Shown: positions 24,826 to 31,978 of the stretch, piece by piece
Layout: every line of letters begins with the position of its first letter
How positions within the stretch are numbered: position 1 is the stretch's first letter
Origin: JAHRAW01 sp965212085
GTDB taxonomy: Bacteria; Pseudomonadota; Gammaproteobacteria; Arenicellales; Poriferihabitantaceae
DNA: 64,000 bases
Direction: 5' to 3'
NCBI GenBank assembly: GCA_965212085.1
Contig: OZ243042.1
Location: forward strand, 1 to 64,000
Position numbers and translations under genes: made by a program
The notes under the pieces: generated by a model
Told to the model about the DNA's origin: nothing
Seen by the model: only the letters and a program-made list of their open reading frames with translations
Databases searched by the model: none

Positions 24826-24930
24826 CGCGCGCACGGACGCGCGCGGCGGCGCTGGAAACAGGATGTTTCCCCGCGCCGCAAGGGGGGTCTGCGGGGGGTC
24901 TCCCCCCGCAAATGCGCGTCACGCGCACCG
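24826..24930 (+). repeat. GC-rich multi-hairpin repeat, family 2, plus orientation
   Basis: Same stem-loop chain as at 23288-23406 but in the opposite orientation, so the two copies flank the 308-bp tandem array as inverted repeats. One arm is altered (a GCGCGCACGGACGCGCGC hairpin replaces GCGCACA...TGTGCGC). Confidence 0.7.
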
Positions 24931-24982
24931 TCCATGCACCCGCCCCGGTCAAGCCGGCGGCGTCAGTCGCTGTCATTACTGT

Positions 24983-25816
24983 TTAGTAACTCCCCGCCGT
25001 CCCCCGGCCGATGACGGTGATGGTGTTGCCGGAAAGGTAAGGCTCGGGTTCAACCACCTTGACCACCACTTGGTTGACCTTGAGTTGGTTGGTCTGCGTC
25101 AGGTTGATGTGCAAACCTTTGGCCAGTGAGGTGGCGACGGTTTTCATGTCCTTGCCTCGGCTTTTTTGGTTGAGCGCAACGATGAGGTAAGGCCCGCGGT
25201 TGTCGAAGGTTTCGATTTCGTATTTGTCAATTTGTTTGCCGCGCACCAGTTGATCCATATAGCGGTTGATGGCGGGGCGCAGGATTTTGACGTCTGTCAG
25301 GTAGGAGAACACGAATTTCTTGCCGGTGATTTTGTTCATGGCGGCGAGTCCCGCTTCGTCCATTTGGGCGGCAAACCCGGACCACGGATGACCGTGGATG
25401 GCGACTTCGGCGCGGATGCGTTTTTTGGAGCGGGAAAAGCCGGCGTCTGCGGTGTAGGCGGAACGGAAAAACGCCGAGTAGGGAATGATCAAACTGCCCA
25501 CCGCAACTTCTTCGACGCCGCTTTCCAGCAGTTGCGCGGCGATGGCGTCCTGCACGCGCTGATAGGTCCACAGGTAGGACAGCAGGAACAATACCACGCA
25601 CCAGGAAACCACGCGTTGCAGCGAAAACCACCGCTTCACTCCCGCGCCGCCGGAACCGGAACCCAAACCGAAACCGAAACCGCCGCGAAACATTCTCGCG
25701 CAACCGCCGATAAAGCCGGCGAGTTGCCGCTTGCGGTCGGCGGCGGTGGCGAACAACAGCGCCATGATGGTCAGCGCCAACAAAAATACCGGCAGGTAGG
25801 CGATCAGGCGTTGCAT
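24983..25816 (-). CDS. Membrane-anchored protein of unknown function in the betaine transporter operon
   Basis: A 277-residue protein with two predicted membrane helices, IAYLPVFLLALTIMALLFAT near residues 5-25 and VVSWCVVLFLLSYLW near 70-85. A Gly/Phe/Ser simple-sequence stretch (FGFGLGSGSGG) lies between them, encoded by a repeated GAAACC-type hexamer. The remaining 190 residues are soluble and mixed alpha/beta, ending in a strand-rich part (VVVKVVEPEPYLSGNTITVIGRG). Only three bases separate its start from the permease stop, so it belongs to the proVW operon. I do not recognise a family. An accessory or stability factor of the transporter is the natural guess. Confidence 0.78.
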   Translation of the reverse strand: MQRLIAYLPVFLLALTIMALLFATAADRKRQLAGFIGGCARMFRGGFGFGLGSGSGGAGVKRWFSLQRVVSWCVVLFLLSYLWTYQRVQDAIAAQLLESGVEEVAVGSLIIPYSAFFRSAYTADAGFSRSKKRIRAEVAIHGHPWSGFAAQMDEAGLAAMNKITGKKFVFSYLTDVKILRPAINRYMDQLVRGKQIDKYEIETFDNRGPYLIVALNQKSRGKDMKTVATSLAKGLHINLTQTNQLKVNQVVVKVVEPEPYLSGNTITVIGRGTAGSY

Positions 25817-25819
25817 CGC

Positions 25820-27832
25820 TCAGTCCAGCCCCAGCAGTTGCCGGCGTTCTTTGGACCAGCGCGTGACCAGGTGATCCACCGCCAGCGCCATGCACGACAC
25901 GCACAAACCAAGCACCACGCCCTTGCCGATGTTGGTCTCGGACAGCGCCTTGAAGATTTGCTGGCCGAGGTCAATGGTGCCGACGAAGGCGGCGATGATG
26001 ACCATGGAAAACGCGAACATGATGGTCTGATTGATGCCCAGCATGATGTGCGGCACGGCCACCGGAAGTTCCAGTTGGATGAGGCGTTGCCAGCGGCTGC
26101 AGCCGGCCATGGTCACGGCTTCGTGCAGTTCCCGGGGCACGTTGCGCAGCCCTTCCACGGTGTAGCGAACCGCCGGATTGATGGCGTAGACGATCACCGC
26201 CAGTATCGCCGAGAGGTCGTTGACCTGAAACAGCATGATCACCGGCAGGATGTAGATGAAAGACGGAAAGGTCTGAAACGTGTCGCACCAGAACAACGCT
26301 TTTTTGGCGCGCTCTTCTTTCATTGCGCTCCAGATGCCGAGCGGCACGCCGATGACGACGCAGATGAGCGTGGCGAAAATAACCATGTAGGCGGTGATCA
26401 TCGCCCGGTCCCACCACCCGGCGAGGGCGACGAACACAAAAAACCCCAGCGTCAGCGCCGCCGAATACCAGCCGCCGAGGATCAACCCCAGCCCGCCGAT
26501 CAACACCAGCACCGCGATCCACGGCATGTACAACAACGCGTCTCGCAGCGGGGTGAGGATGTTGAGGATCAGAAAATAGCGGAAGGAAGTCAGGCCGTCT
26601 GACCAGTTGATGACGATCCAGTCCACCAGCGCGTCCCAGGTTTTGGCGTAGGTAATCGCCAGGTCCCTCGGCATCTGATCGAGAATCGGAAAATAATTCG
26701 AAGCCGCGAGCGCAACCCCCGCCAGGCCGAGCATCAGCATCGGATACTTGAAGCGGATGTAAAAAGGCAAGTCGGCGGTATAGTCGCGTTTCTTTTCCGC
26801 CCAGGCCCGCGACAGGCCATCCAGAATTACCGCCAGCAGCACGATGGCGATGCCGATTTCCAGGGACTGCCCGATCTTGAGGGCCTGGAGTTTGTGCAGC
26901 AGGCGGTAGCCGAGGCCGGAGGCGCCGATGAACGCCGCGATCACCACCATCGCCAGACACTGCATGATGACCTGGTTCACCCCCAGCAGAATTTCATTGC
27001 GCGCGCTCGGCATCTGCACGCGGGTCAGGAGTTGCCAGTTGCTGCAGCCGGCCATCTTTCCCGCTTCAACGATCTGCGGCGAGACCTTTTGCAGCCCCAG
27101 CAGGGTCAGGCGCACCATGGGCGGCACCGCGAAAATGATGGTGGCGATCACGCCGGTCTGGTGGCCGATGCCGAAAAAAACCACCACCGGTATCAGGTAG
27201 GCAAAATGCGGCAGGGTCTGGGCGACGTTCATGACCGGCAGCAGCGCGACTTCAACCGACTTTCGTTTGTACGCGAGTATGCCGAGCAGCAGCCCGATGA
27301 GGATGGAAATGGGCACCGCCGCCGCCAGCAGGGCGAGGGTCTGCATGGTGAATTTCCACAACCCGGAAACCGCGCAGTACATCACCGTGCCGCCGCACAA
27401 CAACGACAGCTTCCAGCCGCGCAAGGCGTAGCCGAGCACCATGGCGATGACCAGCATCACGCTCCACGGCGTGCCGCCCAAACCGAAGCCCTTGTTGCCG
27501 CCGAGCAGCAGGTTGTCGAAGACGTTGATGAGCTCCTTGAGGCTGCGCGAGGCGAAGCGCGTAACCGTCGAAAATCCGAGGTCGTCGAGCACGAAGTAAA
27601 AAACCTTGTCGAGCATCAAGTCCATGGGAACGATTTCGGTGTACGCCTGTTTGCCGGCGTCGCCCAGGGTGTCAATGCTGCTTGTTTCGAGGTGCTGGGG
27701 CAACTCGTCCGCAAACCGGGGCATCAGGTCGAGGCCCTTGGCGGACGCCAGCAACGCCACCACCAGGCCCAGCACGAGGCAGCCGGCCATGCGTTTTTCC
27801 GGCCGCAAACCCCGCCGCAGCAGTTCCCGCAT
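25820..27832 (-). CDS. proW: Glycine betaine/proline ABC transporter, fused double permease
   Basis: Integral inner-membrane permease that imports betaine-type osmolytes. The 670 residues hold two complete permease domains. The first carries EAGKMAGCSNWQLLTRVQMPSARNEI near residues 260-285; the second carries HEAVTMAGCSRWQRLIQLELP near residues 555-575. Both are EAA loops that contact the ATPase. Each is followed by the conserved NQ(T/V)IM...AFIGA/AFVGT helices. Most ProW-type permeases have one such domain and dimerise; here the pair is covalently linked. The ATG overlaps the proV stop by one base (TGATG). The exact compatible solute cannot be deduced. Confidence 0.9.
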   Translation of the reverse strand: MRELLRRGLRPEKRMAGCLVLGLVVALLASAKGLDLMPRFADELPQHLETSSIDTLGDAGKQAYTEIVPMDLMLDKVFYFVLDDLGFSTVTRFASRSLKELINVFDNLLLGGNKGFGLGGTPWSVMLVIAMVLGYALRGWKLSLLCGGTVMYCAVSGLWKFTMQTLALLAAAVPISILIGLLLGILAYKRKSVEVALLPVMNVAQTLPHFAYLIPVVVFFGIGHQTGVIATIIFAVPPMVRLTLLGLQKVSPQIVEAGKMAGCSNWQLLTRVQMPSARNEILLGVNQVIMQCLAMVVIAAFIGASGLGYRLLHKLQALKIGQSLEIGIAIVLLAVILDGLSRAWAEKKRDYTADLPFYIRFKYPMLMLGLAGVALAASNYFPILDQMPRDLAITYAKTWDALVDWIVINWSDGLTSFRYFLILNILTPLRDALLYMPWIAVLVLIGGLGLILGGWYSAALTLGFFVFVALAGWWDRAMITAYMVIFATLICVVIGVPLGIWSAMKEERAKKALFWCDTFQTFPSFIYILPVIMLFQVNDLSAILAVIVYAINPAVRYTVEGLRNVPRELHEAVTMAGCSRWQRLIQLELPVAVPHIMLGINQTIMFAFSMVIIAAFVGTIDLGQQIFKALSETNIGKGVVLGLCVSCMALAVDHLVTRWSKERRQLLGLD

Positions 27833-28917
27833 CAGGATGAATCCCCGGACTTTGTCGCCGCGTTTTCCGATGCGTTTTCCGCCGCGTTTTCTGATATGTT
27901 TTCCGGAAAAAGAATTTTCAGCACGTTATCCTGGTGCAGCACCCCCACCATTTTGTCATCATCGTCCACCACCGCCACCGGCCGGGTTTGCCCGAGCACA
28001 TACTCGGCCACCGAGTCAATGCGGTCCTTGACCTTGACCGAACGCTCCGCCAGTTGCTCGGCTTGCGCGGGGTCATCCATGATGGAGCCGGCGCTCAGCA
28101 CCTTTTCGCGGGGCACGTCGCTGGTGAACTTTCGCACGTAGTCGGTGGCCGGGTGCAGCACGATGTTTCCGGGCTTGTCCACCTGCTCAACCTTGCCGTG
28201 AAACATGATGGCGATGCGGTCGGCCAGTTTCAGGGCTTCGTCGAAATCGTGGGTGATGAAGACGATGGTTTTGTTGAGCAGCGACTGCAAGCGCAAAAAC
28301 TCGTCCTGCATCTCCTTGCGAATCAGCGGGTCGAGGGCCGAGAACGGCTCGTCGAGAAACCAGATGTCCGGCTCTATGGCCAGCGAGCGGGCGATGCCCA
28401 CGCGCTGCTGCTGACCGCCGGACAACTCGCGGGGGAAATTGTTGTTCTTGCCGTCAAGGCCCACCAGCGCGATCATTTTTTGTGCGCGCTCAACGTATTC
28501 CCGGCGTTTCATTCCGCGCATCTGCAAGGGGAACGCGATATTTTCCAGCACCGTTCGATGGGGCAGCAGCGCGAAATTCTGAAACACCATCCCCATCTTG
28601 CTGCGGCGCAGTTCGATCAACTCCTTCTCGGACATGGCGAGCAAGTCGCTGCCTTCGATTTCCACCGACCCCGAAGAAGGTTCAACGAGGCGCGAGAGGC
28701 AGCGCACCAGCGTGGACTTGCCGGAACCGGACAACCCCATCACCACCAGGATTTCGCCGCTGTGCACTTCCAGCGAGACGTTGTCCACCGCCGGAACCAC
28801 GCCTTCGCGCGCGAAGATCGCCGGGTCCACCACGCCGGATGCGTCCTTCACCAGTTCGGCGGGGTGAACGCCGAACACCTTGTATAACGACCGGCAGCGG
28901 ATTACGGGTTGGGGCAT
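27832..28917 (-). CDS. proV: Glycine betaine/proline ABC transporter ATP-binding protein with C-terminal CBS segment
   Basis: Cytosolic ATPase of the transporter, 361 residues. Walker A is GLSGSGKST near residue 60, the Q-loop is MVFQNFALLPHRTVL, the signature is LSGGQQQRVGIA, and Walker B is IWFLDEPFSALD followed by FITHDFDEAL. The C-terminal part (DRIDSVAEYVLGQTRPVAVVDDDDKMVGVLHQDNVLKI) is a CBS-like osmosensing segment. The last 20 residues are a low-complexity NISENAAENASENAA tail from a TTTTCCG-type tandem repeat. It is the first gene after a terminator-like hairpin that separates it from proX. Confidence 0.93.
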   Translation of the reverse strand: MPQPVIRCRSLYKVFGVHPAELVKDASGVVDPAIFAREGVVPAVDNVSLEVHSGEILVVMGLSGSGKSTLVRCLSRLVEPSSGSVEIEGSDLLAMSEKELIELRRSKMGMVFQNFALLPHRTVLENIAFPLQMRGMKRREYVERAQKMIALVGLDGKNNNFPRELSGGQQQRVGIARSLAIEPDIWFLDEPFSALDPLIRKEMQDEFLRLQSLLNKTIVFITHDFDEALKLADRIAIMFHGKVEQVDKPGNIVLHPATDYVRKFTSDVPREKVLSAGSIMDDPAQAEQLAERSVKVKDRIDSVAEYVLGQTRPVAVVDDDDKMVGVLHQDNVLKILFPENISENAAENASENAATKSGDSS

Positions 28918-28948
28918 GGTTGGTTTTGGATGGTCGCCAAAGATGGTT

Positions 28949-28991
28949 ACTGATAATGCTTACTGATAATGCTTACTGATAATGCTTACTG
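28949..28991 (-). repeat. 13-bp tandem repeat upstream of proV
   Basis: TACTGATAATGCT occurs three times head to tail and starts a fourth time, about 32 bases upstream of the proV ATG. In the minus direction each copy contains CAGTA and AGCATTATC. It could alter spacing of the proV promoter or leader, but I see no matching regulator site. Confidence 0.75.
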
Positions 28992-29044
28992 AGCGCCGGG
29001 GCAATCCCCCCGCCACCGCTATTATTGCCGCCACACAACAAAAA

Positions 29045-29074
29045 TACCACCACCAGGCAACCCTGATGGCGGTA
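29045..29074 (-). terminator. Rho-independent terminator after proX
   Basis: Read on the minus strand, arms TACCGCCATCAGG and CCTGGTGGTGGTA (two G-U pairs) enclose a short loop and are followed by TTTTTG. It lies about 40 bases past the proX stop and before proV, so it should end or attenuate proX transcripts and make more binding protein than ATPase. Confidence 0.65.
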
Positions 29075-29114
29075 TCGGTATGTCAATGTTTGCCGGGATT
29101 ACCGGAGCGATCGC

Positions 29115-30077
29115 TTACTGCGACGCGTACAACCACGGATTCCAGACCTCTTCGTTCTCGGAAATCCAGCGCGCGGCGGCTTCGTCGTGTTCCAGTTCAT
29201 CCACGTCAACGTACACCGCCATGGTGCCGATCTGGTTGGTGGTGAAACTGATGCGCGTCAGCGCCTTGTAGGCGGCCGGCCACTTGCTGGGCATGCCGTG
29301 CCACGCCGCTTTTTTCAGGTAGCCGCCGGCCGGGCTGCCGCAGTCGTTGGTGGCTTCGGGGTTGACGCCCCAGGCGGCATCGGTTTTGCATTTTTCGTGG
29401 AAGGCCGGAAACTCAATGAAGCTGCCGCCGTACAACGCGTCTGTGAAATTCGGCGACCAGTTGAACATAACGATGGGATCGTTCTTCTTGGCCGCGGCTT
29501 CCAGTTCCGCCCACAACGCCGCGGCGCTGCCGACGTTGATCTGCGTGAAGTTCATGCCCAGGGCGCTGATGCGCGCGACGTCGTGCAGCCATTCCACCGG
29601 CCCATCCACGTACACGCCCTTGCCGCCGGAATCGGGCCGCGAAAATTTATCCGCGCACGCCGCCAGCGCCTGCCAGTCCGGCAAACCGGGGCACAGTTCC
29701 TCAACGTAGGTCGGATACCACCACTCTTCGCGGGTAACCGCTTCGTGGGTGCCGGCGTCGAGAATGCCGCCCTTGTCCAGCGCGGTGTTGAACGAGGTGG
29801 CGAAGGAGCCTTCCCAGACCTCAAGTTCAACGGTCGCGTCGCCGATGCGCACCGCTTCGTACACGGCCTGGCTGTCGGTGGAAGTGTATTCCACGGCGCA
29901 GCCCAGTTTTTCAAACAACTGGCCGACAACGTGGGACATGACGATCTGGCTTGACCAGTTGTGGGTGGGAATGACGATCGAGTCATCCGAACCGCAGCCT
30001 TCGGCGTTGGCGGTATTGACCCAGGCTACGGACAGCAGCAACGCCGCCACCATCGCCCATCGGTTTATAAGTTTCAT
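29115..30077 (-). CDS. proX: Glycine betaine/proline ABC transporter substrate-binding protein
   Basis: Periplasmic binding protein that delivers the osmolyte to the permease. The 320 residues begin with a clear Sec signal peptide (RWAMVAALLLSVAWVNTANA, cleavage near residue 25). The mature part is an OpuAC-type protein: PTHNWSSQIVMSHVVGQLFEKLGC, ELEVWEGS, a Trp-rich half (EEWWYPTY, MFNWSPNF, WHGMPSKWP) that can build the aromatic cage for a quaternary amine, and several Cys residues. GAGGAG precedes the ATG. It is the first gene of the transporter set and has its own promoter. Confidence 0.92.
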   Translation of the reverse strand: MKLINRWAMVAALLLSVAWVNTANAEGCGSDDSIVIPTHNWSSQIVMSHVVGQLFEKLGCAVEYTSTDSQAVYEAVRIGDATVELEVWEGSFATSFNTALDKGGILDAGTHEAVTREEWWYPTYVEELCPGLPDWQALAACADKFSRPDSGGKGVYVDGPVEWLHDVARISALGMNFTQINVGSAAALWAELEAAAKKNDPIVMFNWSPNFTDALYGGSFIEFPAFHEKCKTDAAWGVNPEATNDCGSPAGGYLKKAAWHGMPSKWPAAYKALTRISFTTNQIGTMAVYVDVDELEHDEAAARWISENEEVWNPWLYASQ

Positions 30078-30098
30078 GTTTCAGTTCTCCTCATTTGG

Positions 30099-30111
30099 TG
30101 TGGTGACCACA
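30099..30111. promoter_or_regulatory. Perfect palindrome between the proX promoter and start codon
   Basis: TGTGGTGACCACA has perfect 6-base arms around a single central base. It lies 22 bases upstream of the proX ATG and downstream of the likely transcription start, a good place for a repressor. GGTnACC-type half sites are common for FCD-type GntR proteins, which gives a weak link to the regulator near 10 kb. Confidence 0.4.
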
Positions 30112-30147
30112 TACTACAATACCAAGGCACAAAATCATACAGGCGCG

Positions 30148-30156
30148 ATTATACCA
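30148..30156 (-). promoter_or_regulatory. Extended -10 promoter element for proX
   Basis: On the minus strand TGGTATAAT is a perfect -10 hexamer with the extended TGn motif, which can work without a good -35; none is visible. It would give a leader of roughly 65 bases. The rest of the 30078-30408 gap shows no gene. Confidence 0.5.
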
Positions 30157-30408
30157 TTCATATACCAAAATCGCGTTTATGGGGCAATCGGGGCGTTAAT
30201 TGGTGGATACGGTATGACTGGTGTCTGAAAAACCCCGGAGTCGGGCGGTTGCCGTCTCGGAGTTGATCCATATTTATACCAAATTCACACACCGCAAAAA
30301 TGGCCGCAAAGGTAGTGGCAAAGATGACCGCCCACCCCCGCCGGGGCTTGCGGCGTGGCGGCGTTCAAAGTATCTTGCAACGATGAAACCGCTCGCCCCA
30401 AAAACCGC

Positions 30409-31221
30409 ATGATCAAACTCGCCATCGCCGGCGCAGCCGGGCGCATGGGCTGCGCGCTCATCCACGCCGCCGCCCGCACCGACGGCGTGGTCGTTAGCGC
30501 AGCCCTGGAACACGACTCCCACCCATCCCTCGGCAAAGACGCCGGCGTCATCGCCGGTTGCGGCGACATCGGCGTCTCGCTGAGCCCCGACACCGCCGCC
30601 GCCGGCGCGGATTTCGACCTGATGGTTGAGTTCACCACCCCGGCGGCGACGCTGGCCCACCTGCACACCTGCCGGGCACTGGGCCGTGGCATGCTCATCG
30701 GCACCACCGGCCTCGGCGACCAAGGCATAGCGTTGATCAATGAGGCCGCCCGCGACCTCCCCATCCTGCAGGCCGCCAACACCAGCGTCGGCGTCAACCT
30801 GTGCGCGGCCCTCGTCGAAACCGCCGCCAAAGTGCTGGGGCCGCTGACCGACATCGAAATCGTCGAAGCCCACCACCGCCACAAAGTGGACGCGCCCTCA
30901 GGAACCGCCCTGCTCCTCGGCCACGCCGCCGCCGCCGCCCTCGGCAAAGACCTCGACAAAGACGGCGTATTCGCCCGCCACGGCCACACCGGCGAGCGCA
31001 AACCCGGCAGCATCGGTTTTTCCACCATCCGCGGCGGCGACATCGCCGGCGAACACACCGTACTGTTCATCGGCGAAAGCGAACGCCTGGAAATAACCCA
31101 CCGCGCCACCGACCGCCGCATCTTCGCCAACGGCGCCCTCAAAGCCGCCCAATGGCTGGCACCCCAACCACCGGGGTTGTACACCATGCGGGACGTGCTC
31201 GGACTGCAAGAAGACGGATAA
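30409..31221 (+). CDS. dapB: 4-hydroxy-tetrahydrodipicolinate reductase
   Basis: Reduces 4-hydroxy-tetrahydrodipicolinate with NAD(P)H in the lysine and diaminopimelate pathway. The 270 residues show the nucleotide-binding IAGAAGRMGCALIHA at the start, FTTPAATLAHL and GTTGLGDQG in the middle, and the family signature EAHHRHKVDAPSGTALLLG with the catalytic His and Lys. It ends FANGALKAAQWLAPQPPGLYTMRDVLGL, as expected. I chose the ATG at 30409 (MIKLAIAG); the frame extends 18 codons upstream without homology. It stands alone, divergent from the transporter. It is a housekeeping gene and gives a useful anchor for taxonomy. Confidence 0.95.
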   Translation: MIKLAIAGAAGRMGCALIHAAARTDGVVVSAALEHDSHPSLGKDAGVIAGCGDIGVSLSPDTAAAGADFDLMVEFTTPAATLAHLHTCRALGRGMLIGTTGLGDQGIALINEAARDLPILQAANTSVGVNLCAALVETAAKVLGPLTDIEIVEAHHRHKVDAPSGTALLLGHAAAAALGKDLDKDGVFARHGHTGERKPGSIGFSTIRGGDIAGEHTVLFIGESERLEITHRATDRRIFANGALKAAQWLAPQPPGLYTMRDVLGLQEDG

Positions 31222-31280
31222 GACAGTCCGGCTAGCGCGGGAAAGGTTTGAACGGGAGACTTGAACCTTGGGCGCGAACA

Positions 31281-31302
31281 GGGACAGGTCTCGACCTGTC
31301 CC
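31281..31302. repeat. Perfect 9-bp stem-loop after dapB
   Basis: GGGACAGGT and ACCTGTCCC flank a CTCG loop. There is no T-run, so it is not a classical terminator. It is more likely another small palindromic repeat. Confidence 0.6.
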
Positions 31303-31318
31303 TACGCCCGCACAAAGT

Positions 31319-31790
31319 TCCCGCCGTTATTCAAACCCTTCCGGCGCTAGCCGGACTGTCGCACAGGGATGTGCGCGCGGCGCCGGAAACAGGATGTTTC
31401 CCCGCGCCGCACAGGGGGGCGCGGGGGGTCTCCCCCCGCAAAAGCGCGTTACGCGCACCGAAACTCCGCGTTCCCGCCGTTATTCAAACCCTTCCGGCGA
31501 TAGCCGGACTGTCGCGCACAGGGATGTGCGCGCGGCGCTGGAAACAGGAGTTTCCCCGCGCCGCACAGGGGGGCGCGGGGGGTCTCCCCCCGCAAATGCG
31601 CGTCACGCGCACCGAAACCCCGCGTTGCCGCACCGAAACCCCGCGTTCCCGCCGTTATTCAAACCCTTCCGGCGCTAGCCGGACTGTCGCGCACAGGGAT
31701 GTGCGCGCGGCGCTGGAAACAGGAGTTTCCCCGCGCCGCACAGGGGGGGTGCGGGGGGTCTCCCCCCCCCGCAGATGCGCGTTACGCGCC
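31319..31790 (+). repeat. Three tandem copies of the GC-rich multi-hairpin repeat (family 2)
   Basis: Copies at 31341-31460, 31492-31613 and 31668-31790, each introduced by CCCGCCGTTATTCAAACCC (31319, 31473, 31648). The third interval contains an extra short duplication of GCACCGAAACCCCGCGTT. Each copy carries the stem-loops TCCGGC/GCCGGA, GCGCACA/TGTGCGC, GGAAAC/GTTTCC and GCGGGG/CCCCGC. The open frames across this stretch are low-complexity and I do not accept them as genes. The remainder of 31222-31939 holds only this repeat and a weak -10-like TATACT at 31884. Confidence 0.85.
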
Positions 31791-31926
31791 CCCAAGCACC
31801 GCGCTGCCGCAAACCTCCAAGCCCCGCGTCCCCGCAAATTCGTGCCCGGCCTTATTTGGGGGTTATATTCCGTTGGAGTTTGCTATACTCGTGGGGATTT
31901 TGGGGGGGGGGTGTTGGTGTTTTCTT

Positions 31927-31934
31927 GAGGAGGG
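31927..31934 (+). promoter_or_regulatory. Strong ribosome binding site of the leader peptide
   Basis: GAGGAGGG, five bases before the leader ATG, is the best Shine-Dalgarno sequence in this part of the window. The giant gene's own site (GAAGG, only three bases from its ATG) is poorer, so ribosomes probably reach the giant gene through the leader. Confidence 0.6.
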
Positions 31935-31939
31935 TTATT

Positions 31940-31978
31940 ATGTGTTTTTGTGGTTGTGGTTCGCGGTTGAGAAGGTAA
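31940..31978 (+). CDS. 12-residue Cys-rich leader peptide coupled to the giant gene
   Basis: ATG with an excellent ribosome site opens a short frame encoding MCFCGCGSRLRR, which ends at TAA. The next base starts the ATG of the giant gene (TAAATG) in the same frame. Ribosomes that finish the leader are placed exactly on the next start, so this is probably a translational coupling or sensing device. Three Cys and three Arg codons in 12 could make translation speed responsive to sulfur or arginine supply, but I see no attenuator hairpin. A sequencing error that joins the two frames is not needed to explain it. Confidence 0.45.
   Translation: MCFCGCGSRLRR

Noticed and set aside
25166..26602. Plus-strand frame of 478 codons opposite the permease
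   Set aside because: His/Gln/Asp/Arg-rich antisense shadow of the permease and membrane protein, with no family features.
28949..28991. Iterons of a replication origin
   Set aside because: Three 13-bp copies only, no replication gene or DnaA-like boxes nearby, and position just before proV.
31281..31302. Rho-independent terminator after dapB
   Set aside because: A perfect stem but no T-run on either strand.
31775..31978. 67-codon protein upstream of the giant gene
   Set aside because: Most of it lies in the hairpin repeats and has no ribosome site; only the last 12 codons have one.
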